Source of the DNA: Paractinoplanes deccanensis
GTDB taxonomy: Bacteria > Actinomycetota > Actinomycetes > Mycobacteriales > Micromonosporaceae
DNA: 64,000 nucleotides
Assembly: GCF_016862115.1 (NCBI RefSeq)
Contig: NZ_BOMI01000114.1
Coordinates: 112,002 to 176,001, forward strand
Reading direction: 5' to 3'
In this document: piece after piece, positions 26,305 through 34,581 of the stretch
How the letters are laid out: each line of letters opens with the position of its first letter
How positions within the stretch are numbered: the stretch's first letter is position 1
Translations under genes and position numbers: made by a program
Notes under the pieces: model-generated
What the model saw: only the letters and a program-made list of their open reading frames with translations
Told to the model about the DNA's origin: nothing
Databases searched by the model: none

Positions 26305-27078
26305 GTGGACGTGATGCTGTTCGGCCATGTGTGCGTCGAGGTCCGCGGCCGGAGTGTGGACCTCGGACCGCCCGCGCAGCGGGCCCTGCTCGGCCTGCTC
26401 GCCCTTTACGCCCCGGCCGCGGCGCCGTACGGGACCATCGTGGCGACGCTGTGGCCGGACGATCCGCCCCGCTCGGCGCGCGCCACCGTGCAGAAGTACG
26501 TGCAGCGCCTGCGTGCCGCGCTCGGGCCCGAGTGCCCGCCCCGGCAGCGCGGGCACGTGCTGCGGACCTGCGGCGACACGTACGCGCTGACGATCGGGCG
26601 CGAGCGCGTGGACGTCTCCCGGTTCCGCGCCCGGTTCGCGCACGTGGCGGCCCTGCGCGCGGCGCGCGACCCGGCGTACGAGGCCGCGCTGGCGGACGTG
26701 ATCGACCACGCGGACGACCCGGTCGCGCTGGACGTGCCGCTGCTGGGCGCGTCGCCGCGGGTGCTCGCGGTCAAGGCCGAACAGGCCAAGCTCGTCGACT
26801 GGTACGCCGACCTGCGGATCGCCGCCGGGCGCGCGGACGAGGTCGTCGGGCTGGTGCGCGAGCAGGCGGCGCTGCGGCCGCTGGACGAGGACTCGCAGGC
26901 CCGGCTCATCGCCGTGTACCGGCAGATCGGCTGCCGCTCCGCCGCGGTCGACGTGTACCTGCGGGCCCGCCGTCATCTCTCCGACATCCTGGGGCTCGAC
27001 CCGGGGCCCGAGCTGGAGGACGCCTATCGAAGCGTGCTGGCCCCGGTCAGCGCGGCCGGCCTCACCGCCCGGGCGTGA
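26305..27078 (+). CDS. SARP/AfsR-type regulator (winged helix plus BTAD only)
   Basis: The 257-residue protein consists of an N-terminal OmpR-type winged helix (about residues 5-95, with SARATVQKYVQRLRAAL as recognition part) and a bacterial transcriptional activator domain (about 100-250). It has no NB-ARC or TPR part, so it is the size class of ActII-ORF4/DnrI-type pathway activators. Those normally switch on secondary-metabolite clusters by binding direct heptamer repeats near the -35 region. No biosynthetic gene cluster is visible nearby, so the target is not obvious. The GTG start at 26305 lies after a G-run (GGGGGTTCT). Confidence 0.85.
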   Translation: MDVMLFGHVCVEVRGRSVDLGPPAQRALLGLLALYAPAAAPYGTIVATLWPDDPPRSARATVQKYVQRLRAALGPECPPRQRGHVLRTCGDTYALTIGRERVDVSRFRARFAHVAALRAARDPAYEAALADVIDHADDPVALDVPLLGASPRVLAVKAEQAKLVDWYADLRIAAGRADEVVGLVREQAALRPLDEDSQARLIAVYRQIGCRSAAVDVYLRARRHLSDILGLDPGPELEDAYRSVLAPVSAAGLTARA

Positions 27079-27136
27079 CCATCACGGCTCGGCGCGGTCG
27101 CCGAGCGCCCCTGACCTCGCGGCACGGACGCGACGA

Positions 27137-27241
27137 CTACTCGAAGAGCTTGGCCGCCGTGATGACGGTCTGGACGATGCCGTAGCCCAGCAGGACCGTG
27201 ACCAGGGCCCACGACAGGACCAGGCGGATCGTGGTGCTCAT
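27137..27241 (-). CDS. MFS transporter small subunit (34 residues)
   Basis: The 34-residue product starts with an ATG that overlaps the stop of the preceding MFS gene by four bases (ATGA) and consists of one transmembrane helix (SWALVTVLLGYGIVQTVITAAKLF). Tiny single-helix proteins in this position after OFA-type transporters are a known conserved family, presumed to bind the transporter. The tight overlap and clean helix make it very likely a real gene. Confidence 0.75.
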   Translation of the reverse strand: MSTTIRLVLSWALVTVLLGYGIVQTVITAAKLFE

Positions 27242-28632
27242 GCGGCGGCCTCCTTGGCGGTGGTGGGCGCGGGCTCGTGGTAGCGGGCCGGGACCGGGCG
27301 GATCATCAGGTTGGCGAGGAAGCCGACGGCCAGGACGCCGACCATCGTGAGCAGGGCGGGCTGGTACGCGGACGAGGTCAGCGTGCCGGGCTTGCCCTGC
27401 TGGTCGAGGAAGCCGTTGACGATGAGCGGGCCGGCGACGCCGGCGGCGGACCAGGCGGTCAGCAGGCGGCCGTGGACGGCGCCCACCTGATAGGTGCCGA
27501 ACAGGTCGCGCAGGTAGGCCGGCACGGTGGCGAAGCCGCCGCCGTAGAACGACAGGATGACGCCGGCCAGCAGCACGAACAGGGCCGTGGCCGCGTCGCC
27601 GACCAGGGCGAGCAGCAGGTAGAGGACCATGCCGACGCCCAGGTAGACCATGTAGATGGGCTTGCGGCCGATCAGGTCGGAGGTGGACGACCAGGCGAAG
27701 CGGCCGGCCATGTTGAACAGCGACAGCACGCCGACGAAGCCACCGGCGGCGGCGACGCTGACGCTGGAGACGCCGTCGGAGCGGAAGAAGTCCTGGATCA
27801 TCGGGCTGGCCTGTTCCAGGATGCCGATGCCGGCCGTGACGTTGCAGAAGAGCACGATCCACAGCAGCCAGAACGCGCGGGTGCGGATGGCGTTCGCCGC
27901 CGACACGTTCGCGGTGGTGACGAGCGGCTTCTCGCGTACGGACGCCGGGTCCCAGCCGTCGGGCCGCCAGCCCTCGGCGGGCACCCGGATGTTGGCCACA
28001 CCGAACATCATGATCAGGAAGTAGCCGATGCCGAGCGTGAGGAAGAGCAGCACGAGCGCGTGGCCCGAGGCGACCGACGTGGCGACGTTCGGGTCGTAGC
28101 CGGAGTCGTAGAGCGACAGCAGCTGGCGGGACGCGGGGCTGGCGATCAGCGCACCTCCGCCGAAGCCCATGATGGCCAGGCCGGTGGCGAGGCCGGGACG
28201 GTCGGGGAACCACTTGATCAGGGTGGAGACCGGGGAGATGTAGCCGATGCCGAGGCCGATGCCGCCGAGCACGCCGTAGCCCGCGTACACCAGCCAGAGC
28301 TGATCAGTGGCGATGCCGAGCGCGCTGACCAGGAAGCCGGATGCCCAGAAGCAGGCGGACACGAACATGGCCTTGCGCGGGCCGTTCGCCTCCACCCAGG
28401 TGCCGCCGACGGCCGCGGAGAGGCCGAGCATGACGATCGCGATGCTGAAGATGATGCCGATCGCGGTCTGGCTCGTGTCGAAGTGCGCGATGAACGAGTT
28501 CTTGTAGACGCTGGTCGCATAGACCTGGCCGATGCACAGGTGCACCGACAGCGCCGCCGGCGGGATGAGCCACCGGCTGTAGCCGGCAGGCGCCACGGTG
28601 TGCTGGCGGTCGAGCGCGGTGAGCAGGGACAA
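27238..28632 (-). CDS. OFA-family MFS transporter (oxalate/formate antiporter type)
   Basis: Twelve membrane helices are predicted over about 464 residues, with the MFS loop 2-3 motif (GTWVEANGPRKAMF), the IKWFPDRPGLATGLAIMGFGGG segment typical of the OFA family, and a second-half DLIGRKP loop. Such proteins exchange or import organic anions. The true start is uncertain: a TTG at 28632 has GGAGG eight bases upstream and is preferred; an upstream TTG at 28680 would add 16 residues. It overlaps the tiny subunit gene. The substrate is not decidable here; no oxalyl-CoA or formate genes are adjacent. Confidence 0.85.
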   Translation of the reverse strand: MSLLTALDRQHTVAPAGYSRWLIPPAALSVHLCIGQVYATSVYKNSFIAHFDTSQTAIGIIFSIAIVMLGLSAAVGGTWVEANGPRKAMFVSACFWASGFLVSALGIATDQLWLVYAGYGVLGGIGLGIGYISPVSTLIKWFPDRPGLATGLAIMGFGGGALIASPASRQLLSLYDSGYDPNVATSVASGHALVLLFLTLGIGYFLIMMFGVANIRVPAEGWRPDGWDPASVREKPLVTTANVSAANAIRTRAFWLLWIVLFCNVTAGIGILEQASPMIQDFFRSDGVSSVSVAAAGGFVGVLSLFNMAGRFAWSSTSDLIGRKPIYMVYLGVGMVLYLLLALVGDAATALFVLLAGVILSFYGGGFATVPAYLRDLFGTYQVGAVHGRLLTAWSAAGVAGPLIVNGFLDQQGKPGTLTSSAYQPALLTMVGVLAVGFLANLMIRPVPARYHEPAPTTAKEAAA

Positions 28633-28750
28633 CGGTACCGCCTCCAACCCATTGGGGATCGAGATCGATCCTTGTCTCAATCGTTTGCAGCGGCAACCTG
28701 AGAGCTAGATCAAATCTCGCTGGTACGGTCGCCGCCTGAGGAGGTGCGCG

Positions 28751-31700
28751 GTGCGGCGTTCCCTGCTGGTGGTGCTCACGGTCTCGGCGCTGATCGCCGC
28801 GCTGCTCGGACTGGTCACGAACTACGCCTCCGAGCGGATGCCGCCGTTCTTCGAGGAAGATCCTTGGCGGGTCTGGCTGGTCCTCGCCCTGCTGGCCGAG
28901 GCCGCGATCATCATGACGCTGATCGCGACCCGGCTCCAGGCGACGCCCGTCCCCGCGCCGCCCTCCCGAGACGCCCTCCGCCGAGCCAAGTTCGCACACA
29001 TCCTCTGGCAGGACGTGCACCACCTCGAGATCAACGAGGAATGGCGCGACAGCCACTTCACCGAGCTGGAGGCCGAGGTCGAGGTCGAGGCTCCCGCGCG
29101 GAGCTGGTTTCGCCGGCGCGCCGGCGCCCTCAGGGTGGAACGGCTGCCGTCGCTCACCGACGCCCTGCGGGCGAGCGACGAACGGCTGATCATCCTGGAG
29201 GGCGAGCCGGGCGCCGGCAAGAGCATCGCACTGCGGCACCTCTCCGGGCGCATGGCGGACGAGGCGCGGCACCGGCCGTCCGAGCAGGGCGTGTTGCCGA
29301 TCTACGTCAACCTCAAGGACTTCGCCGTGCGCGGCGGCGTCACCTCGCGCGACGTCGAGGCGTTCGTGCTGGAGAGCCTGAACCCGAGCCGCAGCCGTGA
29401 CATCGACCGCTACCTCAACGATCGGTTCGAATCCGATCGTGAACGTGGCCGCTGGCTCTTCCTGTTCGACTCCTTCGACGAGATCCCGGCGATCCTGAGC
29501 GCCACCGAGGCCGGGCCGGTGATCGACGACTACATCGACGCGATCGCCGGCTTCGTCGGCCTCGGCAAGAGCCGGGCGATCATCGCCAGCCGCGAGTTCC
29601 GCGGGCCGGGCCGCGGCGGACGGCCACTCTTCCGGGTGATGCCGCTGAGCCGCGAGCGCCGGGAGCGCTTCATCCGCAACGCGGACCTGGACGCCGGCGC
29701 CGAGCAGACCCTGCTGGACGGCCTGGACGGCATGGAGTTGCAGGTCCAGCAGCTCACCGACAACCCGCTGTTCCTCAGCCTGCTGTGCGAGTACGTCCGG
29801 GACACCAGCGTGCTGCCGCAGAGCACCCACGCGGTGATCGAAAGCTACGTGCGGTCGCGGATGAGCCGTGACCAGGACCGGATCGAGAACCGCTTCGCGG
29901 TGGACGTGGAGGCCACCCGGCTGGTGGCCGAGGAGATGGCCTTCGTCATGCTCGCGGAGCCGGACCTCGGGCTCTCCACGGACCGCGCGGTGATGGTCGC
30001 CCGGCTCGCGGACCGGACCATGCTCTCGGCCGACGAGGTCGACTCGGCGATCAGTGCCCTGCTGTACTGCCATCTTGCCCGGTACGCCGACTCGGAGGGG
30101 CGCTCCCGCATCACGTTCTCGCACCGGCGCCTCCAGGAGTACTTCGCGACGTGCGCGGTCATCCGCGACGAGAGCTCCGTGACACCGGTCCAGCTGCTGA
30201 CCGACGGCCGCTGGCGGGAGACCGCCGTCGTCATCCTCCAGACGCAGCGGTCGGAGCACTCGGCCGACCTGCTCACGGCGATCGAGCACAGGCTGTGGGC
30301 GGCGCTGGACGACCGGTCGGCGGTGTGGCCGCCGGGAACGCTGTACCTCCTGGACCTCATGGCCGACGCGCTCACGCCCGAGGACATCGCCCAACACCCG
30401 GTGAGCCGGGTGGCCACCAGGATCCTGGGGCGGGCCTGGGCACGAGGGGGCCGCCTGGACCGTAAGTGGGTGGTCGAGCTCTGCGCCGCCTCGGGCGCGG
30501 AGAAGGCAGCGGGCTTCCTCGAGCGGGCCTTCGCCGGCGAGAGCGTCTGGGTCCGTGACGAGGCCTACCGGCAGGTGCGCAGAGTGGGACCGGCCGCGGC
30601 ACGGCTCGAGCCCGCGCTCCGGCAGATGCTCGTCGACATGAGCGTCGGGGGCCGGCTTCGCCGGGAGCGGCGCTCCACGCGCATCCAGATCCAGCGGCTG
30701 CCGTTCACCGGCCAACTACCCGGTGCCTTGGACCTGCTCGTCGTTGCGCCCTTCGCCGCCTTTCTCGCCGGGCCGCTCGGGTTCGCCCCGCTGATCGCTC
30801 TCGCCCCGGAGACCGGGCGGCAGGGATTGTGGTTCAACGCCGCGGTCGCGGCGGCCGGCCTCCTGTTCGCGACCTGGCTTCTGCGTTTGGGCATGTCCAG
30901 CCCCGGAGTGGTCGAACGGCGTATCCGGACGAGGATCGGCGGCCTCGCGATACCTCCGTACGTCTTCGTCGCGCTCTTGTTCGGAGCGGGCATGATCACG
31001 GTGTCCACAGGGGTGCTGGTTCTCACGGGAGTGGGCAGCGTGCTCGCCCGGATGGTGCGCGAGGGCTCACCCGCGTCGATGGTGGCGAACACCGCCGCGG
31101 TCGCCGTCGCGTTCGGGCTGTGGCTGTGGCCGGTGGGAGCACTGTGGGCTGCCACCGAGGGTCCCTCCACGCAGCGCCGCCTCTGGCCCCTGCTCTCCCT
31201 GGCGTTCGCGCGCGAGGCGGCGAGGGAGATCACCGCGTTCTTCCGGCGCCTGGGCAAACGTCACAGCATCCGGCGCATGACGGTGCGGGCCCTGATCGGG
31301 CTGGCCGTTCTCGCGGTGCCCGTGGGATGGCTGGTCGCGATGTTTCGTTACCCGCGCGTCGCGACCGTCACGCTGTGGGTGGTCGTACCCCTTGCCTGCC
31401 TGTCGATTGCCCCGGTCATCGTCCTCGCGGCCAGCGAGATGTGGAGTCACCGATGCAACCGCCGCATCGTGCGGGATTTCGTGACGGGCGTGGGGCGCGC
31501 CGGGCCCCGGGAGACTCAGTCGGCGCTCGACCGGCTGCGTGACCAGGACGGCGTTCACCGGCTCCTGATGGAGATCCGGCGTCACAAGCTGCACAAGGAT
31601 CCCGAGATGGCGGAGTTCCTGGCCTTCCTCGGCACCGCGTTCGAACGGCGTAAGCGCCTCCAGGGGTACGCCGGGAAGCGGCCGGACTGGCTCGACTGGT

Positions 31701-31813
31701 GGCGGTCGCACGGGTCCGATCACGCTGTCCTGTCCCGGCCGTCCTCGGGCACCATGGACGAGCTGGGCCGCCTGTTGGAGGAGGCCCAGCGCGCCGATGC
31801 GTTCCAGGAGTGA
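28751..31813 (+). CDS. Membrane-embedded NACHT NTPase (STAND), possible defence protein
   Basis: The 1,020-residue protein starts with GTG after GAGGAGG. Two N-terminal helices (about 5-22, 41-60) precede a NACHT domain with Walker A GEPGAGKS (151-158), Walker B LFLFDSFDE (Asp240, Asp243, Glu244; the small residue after the first Asp and the extra acid are NACHT hallmarks), and a sensor arginine block (IIASREFR). A winged-helix/helical region and an HEAT-like alpha stretch follow (about 430-630), then six more membrane helices (about 657-895) and a charged cytosolic tail. Bacterial NACHT proteins include antiphage sensors. The membrane part could be the effector. Its neighbours are not defence genes. 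Function is inferred. Confidence 0.8.
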   Translation: MRRSLLVVLTVSALIAALLGLVTNYASERMPPFFEEDPWRVWLVLALLAEAAIIMTLIATRLQATPVPAPPSRDALRRAKFAHILWQDVHHLEINEEWRDSHFTELEAEVEVEAPARSWFRRRAGALRVERLPSLTDALRASDERLIILEGEPGAGKSIALRHLSGRMADEARHRPSEQGVLPIYVNLKDFAVRGGVTSRDVEAFVLESLNPSRSRDIDRYLNDRFESDRERGRWLFLFDSFDEIPAILSATEAGPVIDDYIDAIAGFVGLGKSRAIIASREFRGPGRGGRPLFRVMPLSRERRERFIRNADLDAGAEQTLLDGLDGMELQVQQLTDNPLFLSLLCEYVRDTSVLPQSTHAVIESYVRSRMSRDQDRIENRFAVDVEATRLVAEEMAFVMLAEPDLGLSTDRAVMVARLADRTMLSADEVDSAISALLYCHLARYADSEGRSRITFSHRRLQEYFATCAVIRDESSVTPVQLLTDGRWRETAVVILQTQRSEHSADLLTAIEHRLWAALDDRSAVWPPGTLYLLDLMADALTPEDIAQHPVSRVATRILGRAWARGGRLDRKWVVELCAASGAEKAAGFLERAFAGESVWVRDEAYRQVRRVGPAAARLEPALRQMLVDMSVGGRLRRERRSTRIQIQRLPFTGQLPGALDLLVVAPFAAFLAGPLGFAPLIALAPETGRQGLWFNAAVAAAGLLFATWLLRLGMSSPGVVERRIRTRIGGLAIPPYVFVALLFGAGMITVSTGVLVLTGVGSVLARMVREGSPASMVANTAAVAVAFGLWLWPVGALWAATEGPSTQRRLWPLLSLAFAREAAREITAFFRRLGKRHSIRRMTVRALIGLAVLAVPVGWLVAMFRYPRVATVTLWVVVPLACLSIAPVIVLAASEMWSHRCNRRIVRDFVTGVGRAGPRETQSALDRLRDQDGVHRLLMEIRRHKLHKDPEMAEFLAFLGTAFERRKRLQGYAGKRPDWLDWWRSHGSDHAVLSRPSSGTMDELGRLLEEAQRADAFQE

Positions 31814-31838
31814 CGGGGCGGTGTCCCCGCCCGTGCGC

Positions 31839-33809
31839 TCAGCGGACGATCGTGGGCCTGCCGGGCTGGTGGAGCCAGGCGTCGAACAGGGCGGTCAGGT
31901 CGCGGCCGGACACGCGTTCGGCGAGGGTCTCGAAGTCGGCGCTGGTCGCGTTGCCGCCTCGGTACTTCGCGCCCCACGCGGTGAGGATGCGGAAGAACGT
32001 GGCGTCGCCGACGCGGTTGCGCAGGACCTGCAGGACCATCGCGCCGCGCTGGTCGGTGGCGAGGGTGGCGTGGTCGGGGCCGGGGTCGGTGAGCGGCCAG
32101 TTCCAGAACGCGTCGTCGGGGGCGAACGCCCCGTACAGGCTGTCGAAGGTCTCCTGGGCGCTGTGCCCGCCGTGCTTCTCGCTCCACAGCCACGGGGCGT
32201 AGGTGGCGAAGCCCTCGTTGAGCCAGATGTCGTTCCACCGGCGCAGGCTGACGTTGTTGCCGAACCACTGGTGTGCCAGCTCGTGCTGCACGATCGCGTC
32301 GGCGAAGTCCTGGCTGTAGAGGATGCCGGCCGAGTAGGTGGGCCGGGTCTGGGTCTCCAGCGCGAAGCCGAAGTCGGCGGCGGTGACGATGCCGCCGGCC
32401 TCCCGGAACGGGTACGGGCCGAAGTACTTCGCGAAGAACCGCAGGTACTCCGGCTGGCGCGCGAGCGACGACTTGATCAGGTAGCCGGCGGTGGGCACGT
32501 CGGCCGCCGCGGTGGAGACCCACGAGGCGCCCGCCGGGGTGGCGGTCCAGCCGTCGAGCGTGTCGCCGTCGTCCTCGAACGACGTGGCAGTGCCGGGGAC
32601 GGTGAGGTCGTCGAGGAAGACGCCGAGCCGCCGGGTCTCGTCCTCGCCCTCGGCGGGCGGCTGCCCGGCGTACGTCACGGAGATCTCGATGTCCTTGCCG
32701 GCGTACTCCGCGAGGTCGAAGGCGAGCTGGACGGAGTCGTCCGGCCCGAAGTTGTAGGAGCTGTCCGCCCACCATTCGCCGGTGGTGCCGGTGGGGCCGC
32801 AGGACCCGTCGGCCTGCCGGGTCACGTAGTGCGCCAGGAACGGCCAGGTGCCGTCGCACAGGTGCCCGGCCCAGCGCCGCATGTAGCCCTCGCGGTCCGG
32901 CAGGGTGGTCCAGTCGTCCTGCCCGGCCGTGCGGGCCTCGACGAACAGGTACGACGTGTCGGAGGTGTCGAGGTTGGCCCAGAACGAGAGCTCGCCGCCC
33001 GCGGCCGGGACGGAGACCGTGCGGGTGAGCCGCCGGTAGAAGGTGTCGCCGGTCAGCGGGCCGGAGTAGAGCAGCCGCCCGCCGGTGCGGGGTGACCATT
33101 TGGGCCGGTCAGCGTTGCCGTCGATGGCGTCGGTGAAGGTGATGCCGTCGCGCTGATAGGTGGTCATCGCGAGCCGGCCGGCGGTGACCGTGGCGAGGTA
33201 GGACGCCATCGGCTCGGCCGCGTCCCAGTTCCAGGTGGTGCGCCCGCCGCTCGTCGTGCTGCCGAGGGACCGGCCGTTGGCGACCGCCTGCGTGCCCTCC
33301 GGCACGGTGACGTGGAACGTGTAGGACGCCTTGTCGGCGGGGTGGTCGTTGACCGGGAACCAGGTGGCGGCGGCGTGCGGCTCGCCGGCCACGGTGAACC
33401 CGTCGGCGGTGCGCAGGAAGCCGGAGACGCCGATCGCGGGGTCGTCGATCGGCTCCGGCACGCCGTCGTAGCGGACCACGACGGTGAACGGCGACCCGGA
33501 CGGCAGCCCGCGCGCCGGCGTGACGACCAGCTCGCCGCCCTGGCGGGTCCAGGCCGCGCGGGCACCGTTCACGTCCACCGACCGCACGGTGAGGCCGTCG
33601 AGGTCGAGGTCGAAGGCGGACAGGTCCTGGGTGGCCGCCGCGGTGACCGTGGCGACGCCGGTGAGCAGGCCGGGGCCGGGCTGGTAGCCCACCGCCAGGT
33701 CGTAGTGGCGGACGTCGTAGCCGCCGTTGCCGTCGTCCGGGAAGTACGGGTCGCCGATGCCGGGCGCTCCGGGTGTGAACGCGAGCGTCATGGCGAGCAG
33801 AGATCTCAT
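31839..33809 (-). CDS. Secreted M1-family zinc aminopeptidase with inserted jelly-roll domain
   Basis: Start at the ATG 33809 (or GTG one codon before) gives 656 residues with a short signal-like N-terminus. The zinc motif is QHELAHQWFGNN followed by WLNEGFATY (HExxH-18-E). The substrate motif preceding it reads FALETQT in place of GAMEN, which is common in actinobacterial members. Unusually, about 200 residues (roughly 225-435) separate the N-terminal beta saddle from the catalytic domain and look like an all-beta MAM/immune-inhibitor-A-like insert (SYLFVEART..., DISVTYAG..., FLDDLTV). The catalytic part ends soon after the fourth helix, without the usual C-terminal superhelix. It faces the membrane protein operon across a shared promoter region. 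Confidence 0.85.
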   Translation of the reverse strand: MRSLLAMTLAFTPGAPGIGDPYFPDDGNGGYDVRHYDLAVGYQPGPGLLTGVATVTAAATQDLSAFDLDLDGLTVRSVDVNGARAAWTRQGGELVVTPARGLPSGSPFTVVVRYDGVPEPIDDPAIGVSGFLRTADGFTVAGEPHAAATWFPVNDHPADKASYTFHVTVPEGTQAVANGRSLGSTTSGGRTTWNWDAAEPMASYLATVTAGRLAMTTYQRDGITFTDAIDGNADRPKWSPRTGGRLLYSGPLTGDTFYRRLTRTVSVPAAGGELSFWANLDTSDTSYLFVEARTAGQDDWTTLPDREGYMRRWAGHLCDGTWPFLAHYVTRQADGSCGPTGTTGEWWADSSYNFGPDDSVQLAFDLAEYAGKDIEISVTYAGQPPAEGEDETRRLGVFLDDLTVPGTATSFEDDGDTLDGWTATPAGASWVSTAAADVPTAGYLIKSSLARQPEYLRFFAKYFGPYPFREAGGIVTAADFGFALETQTRPTYSAGILYSQDFADAIVQHELAHQWFGNNVSLRRWNDIWLNEGFATYAPWLWSEKHGGHSAQETFDSLYGAFAPDDAFWNWPLTDPGPDHATLATDQRGAMVLQVLRNRVGDATFFRILTAWGAKYRGGNATSADFETLAERVSGRDLTALFDAWLHQPGRPTIVR

Positions 33810-33934
33810 CACGCGCGCCGACGTTAGTGACGTTCCGAGCGCGGAAACCGACAAAACGACGGCCGATTTGTTGTCCTTTGTGGTGTGCACAACCGCGTGA
33901 GCTGAGACGAAGCTGAGGATCATGTCAAAGATTT

Positions 33935-33963
33935 TTGACCTGACGTCAGGGATCTTTTACATT
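33935..33963 (+). promoter_or_regulatory. Sigma-70-type promoter with embedded palindromic operator, leaderless start
   Basis: TTGACC (33935-33940), a 17-bp spacer and TACATT (33958-33963) form a good promoter. The predicted start of transcription falls at or within a base or two of the ATG at 33971, so the mRNA is probably leaderless. A perfect 12-bp palindrome CCTGACGTCAGG (33939-33950), flanked by AAAGAT/ATCTTT arms, overlaps the -35 box and spacer and could be an operator, possibly for the XRE-type regulator encoded downstream. Confidence 0.7.
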
Positions 33964-33970
33964 GACTCGC

Positions 33971-34360
33971 ATGCCACTCGAGGAGAAACGGGCCTGGAGC
34001 CTCGCCGTGACGAGCGTGCTGGGCTACGTCATCTACCTGCTGCTTCTCGCGGCCGGCGTCGGATACGTCCGGGCCGCGCTGTGGACCGTGGGCGGCGGCA
34101 TCGTCGTCAACATCGTCATCGGGATGTTCTTCGGCCGGGACCGCCGCACCGACCAGCGCGACCGCGAGATCGGCCGGTTCGGCGACCACATCGGCCAGTC
34201 GCTGGTGGCCGCCGGCGCGGTCAGCGCGATGCTGCTCGCCTTCGCCGAGGCGCGGTACTTCTGGATCGCGAACGTCATCTACCTGTCGTTCGTGCTCTCC
34301 GCCGTGCTCGGCTCCATCGCCAAGATCTTCGCCTACCGCCGTGGGTTCCACCCGTGGTGA
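33971..34360 (+). CDS. Four-helix membrane protein co-transcribed with XRE regulator
   Basis: 129 residues with four hydrophobic helices (about 13-33, 37-55, 75-93, 97-115) and basic loops. Family not recognised beyond the small DUF-type membrane proteins that are often found upstream of a compact XRE regulator. The stop overlaps the start of that regulator by four bases (GTGA), so expression is translationally coupled. First gene of a three-gene operon. Confidence 0.7.
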   Translation: MPLEEKRAWSLAVTSVLGYVIYLLLLAAGVGYVRAALWTVGGGIVVNIVIGMFFGRDRRTDQRDREIGRFGDHIGQSLVAAGAVSAMLLAFAEARYFWIANVIYLSFVLSAVLGSIAKIFAYRRGFHPW

Positions 34361-34581
34361 AGGCGACCCGCATCACCAACTCGATCCGGTCGCTGCGCTT
34401 CGCCCACGGCGAGATGACCCAGGCGCAGCTCGCCGACCGGATCGGCGTCACCCGGCAGACCGTCATCGCCATCGAGCAGGGGCGCTACTCGCCGTCCCTC
34501 GAGGTGGCCTTCCAGATCGCCCGTGTGTTCGGCGTGAGCCTCGACGACGTGTTCCAGTACCCGGAAGGTGAGCCATCGTGA
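34357..34581 (+). CDS. Compact XRE-type helix-turn-helix regulator
   Basis: 74 residues, almost only an HTH_3 domain (MTQAQLADRIGVTRQTVIAIEQGRYSPSLE region), ending in VFGVSLDDVFQYPE, the usual tail of the YozG/Cro-like small regulator group. GTG start overlaps the upstream stop and its own stop overlaps the next gene's GTG, both by four bases. The palindrome in the operon promoter is a natural candidate site for autoregulation. Confidence 0.85.
   Translation: MKATRITNSIRSLRFAHGEMTQAQLADRIGVTRQTVIAIEQGRYSPSLEVAFQIARVFGVSLDDVFQYPEGEPS

Noticed and set aside
29423..29441. GATCGG-TTCGAAT-CCGATC hairpin that looks like a tRNA T-arm.
   Set aside because: It lies inside the coding frame of the NACHT protein; no matching acceptor stem, D-arm or anticodon arm is found upstream.
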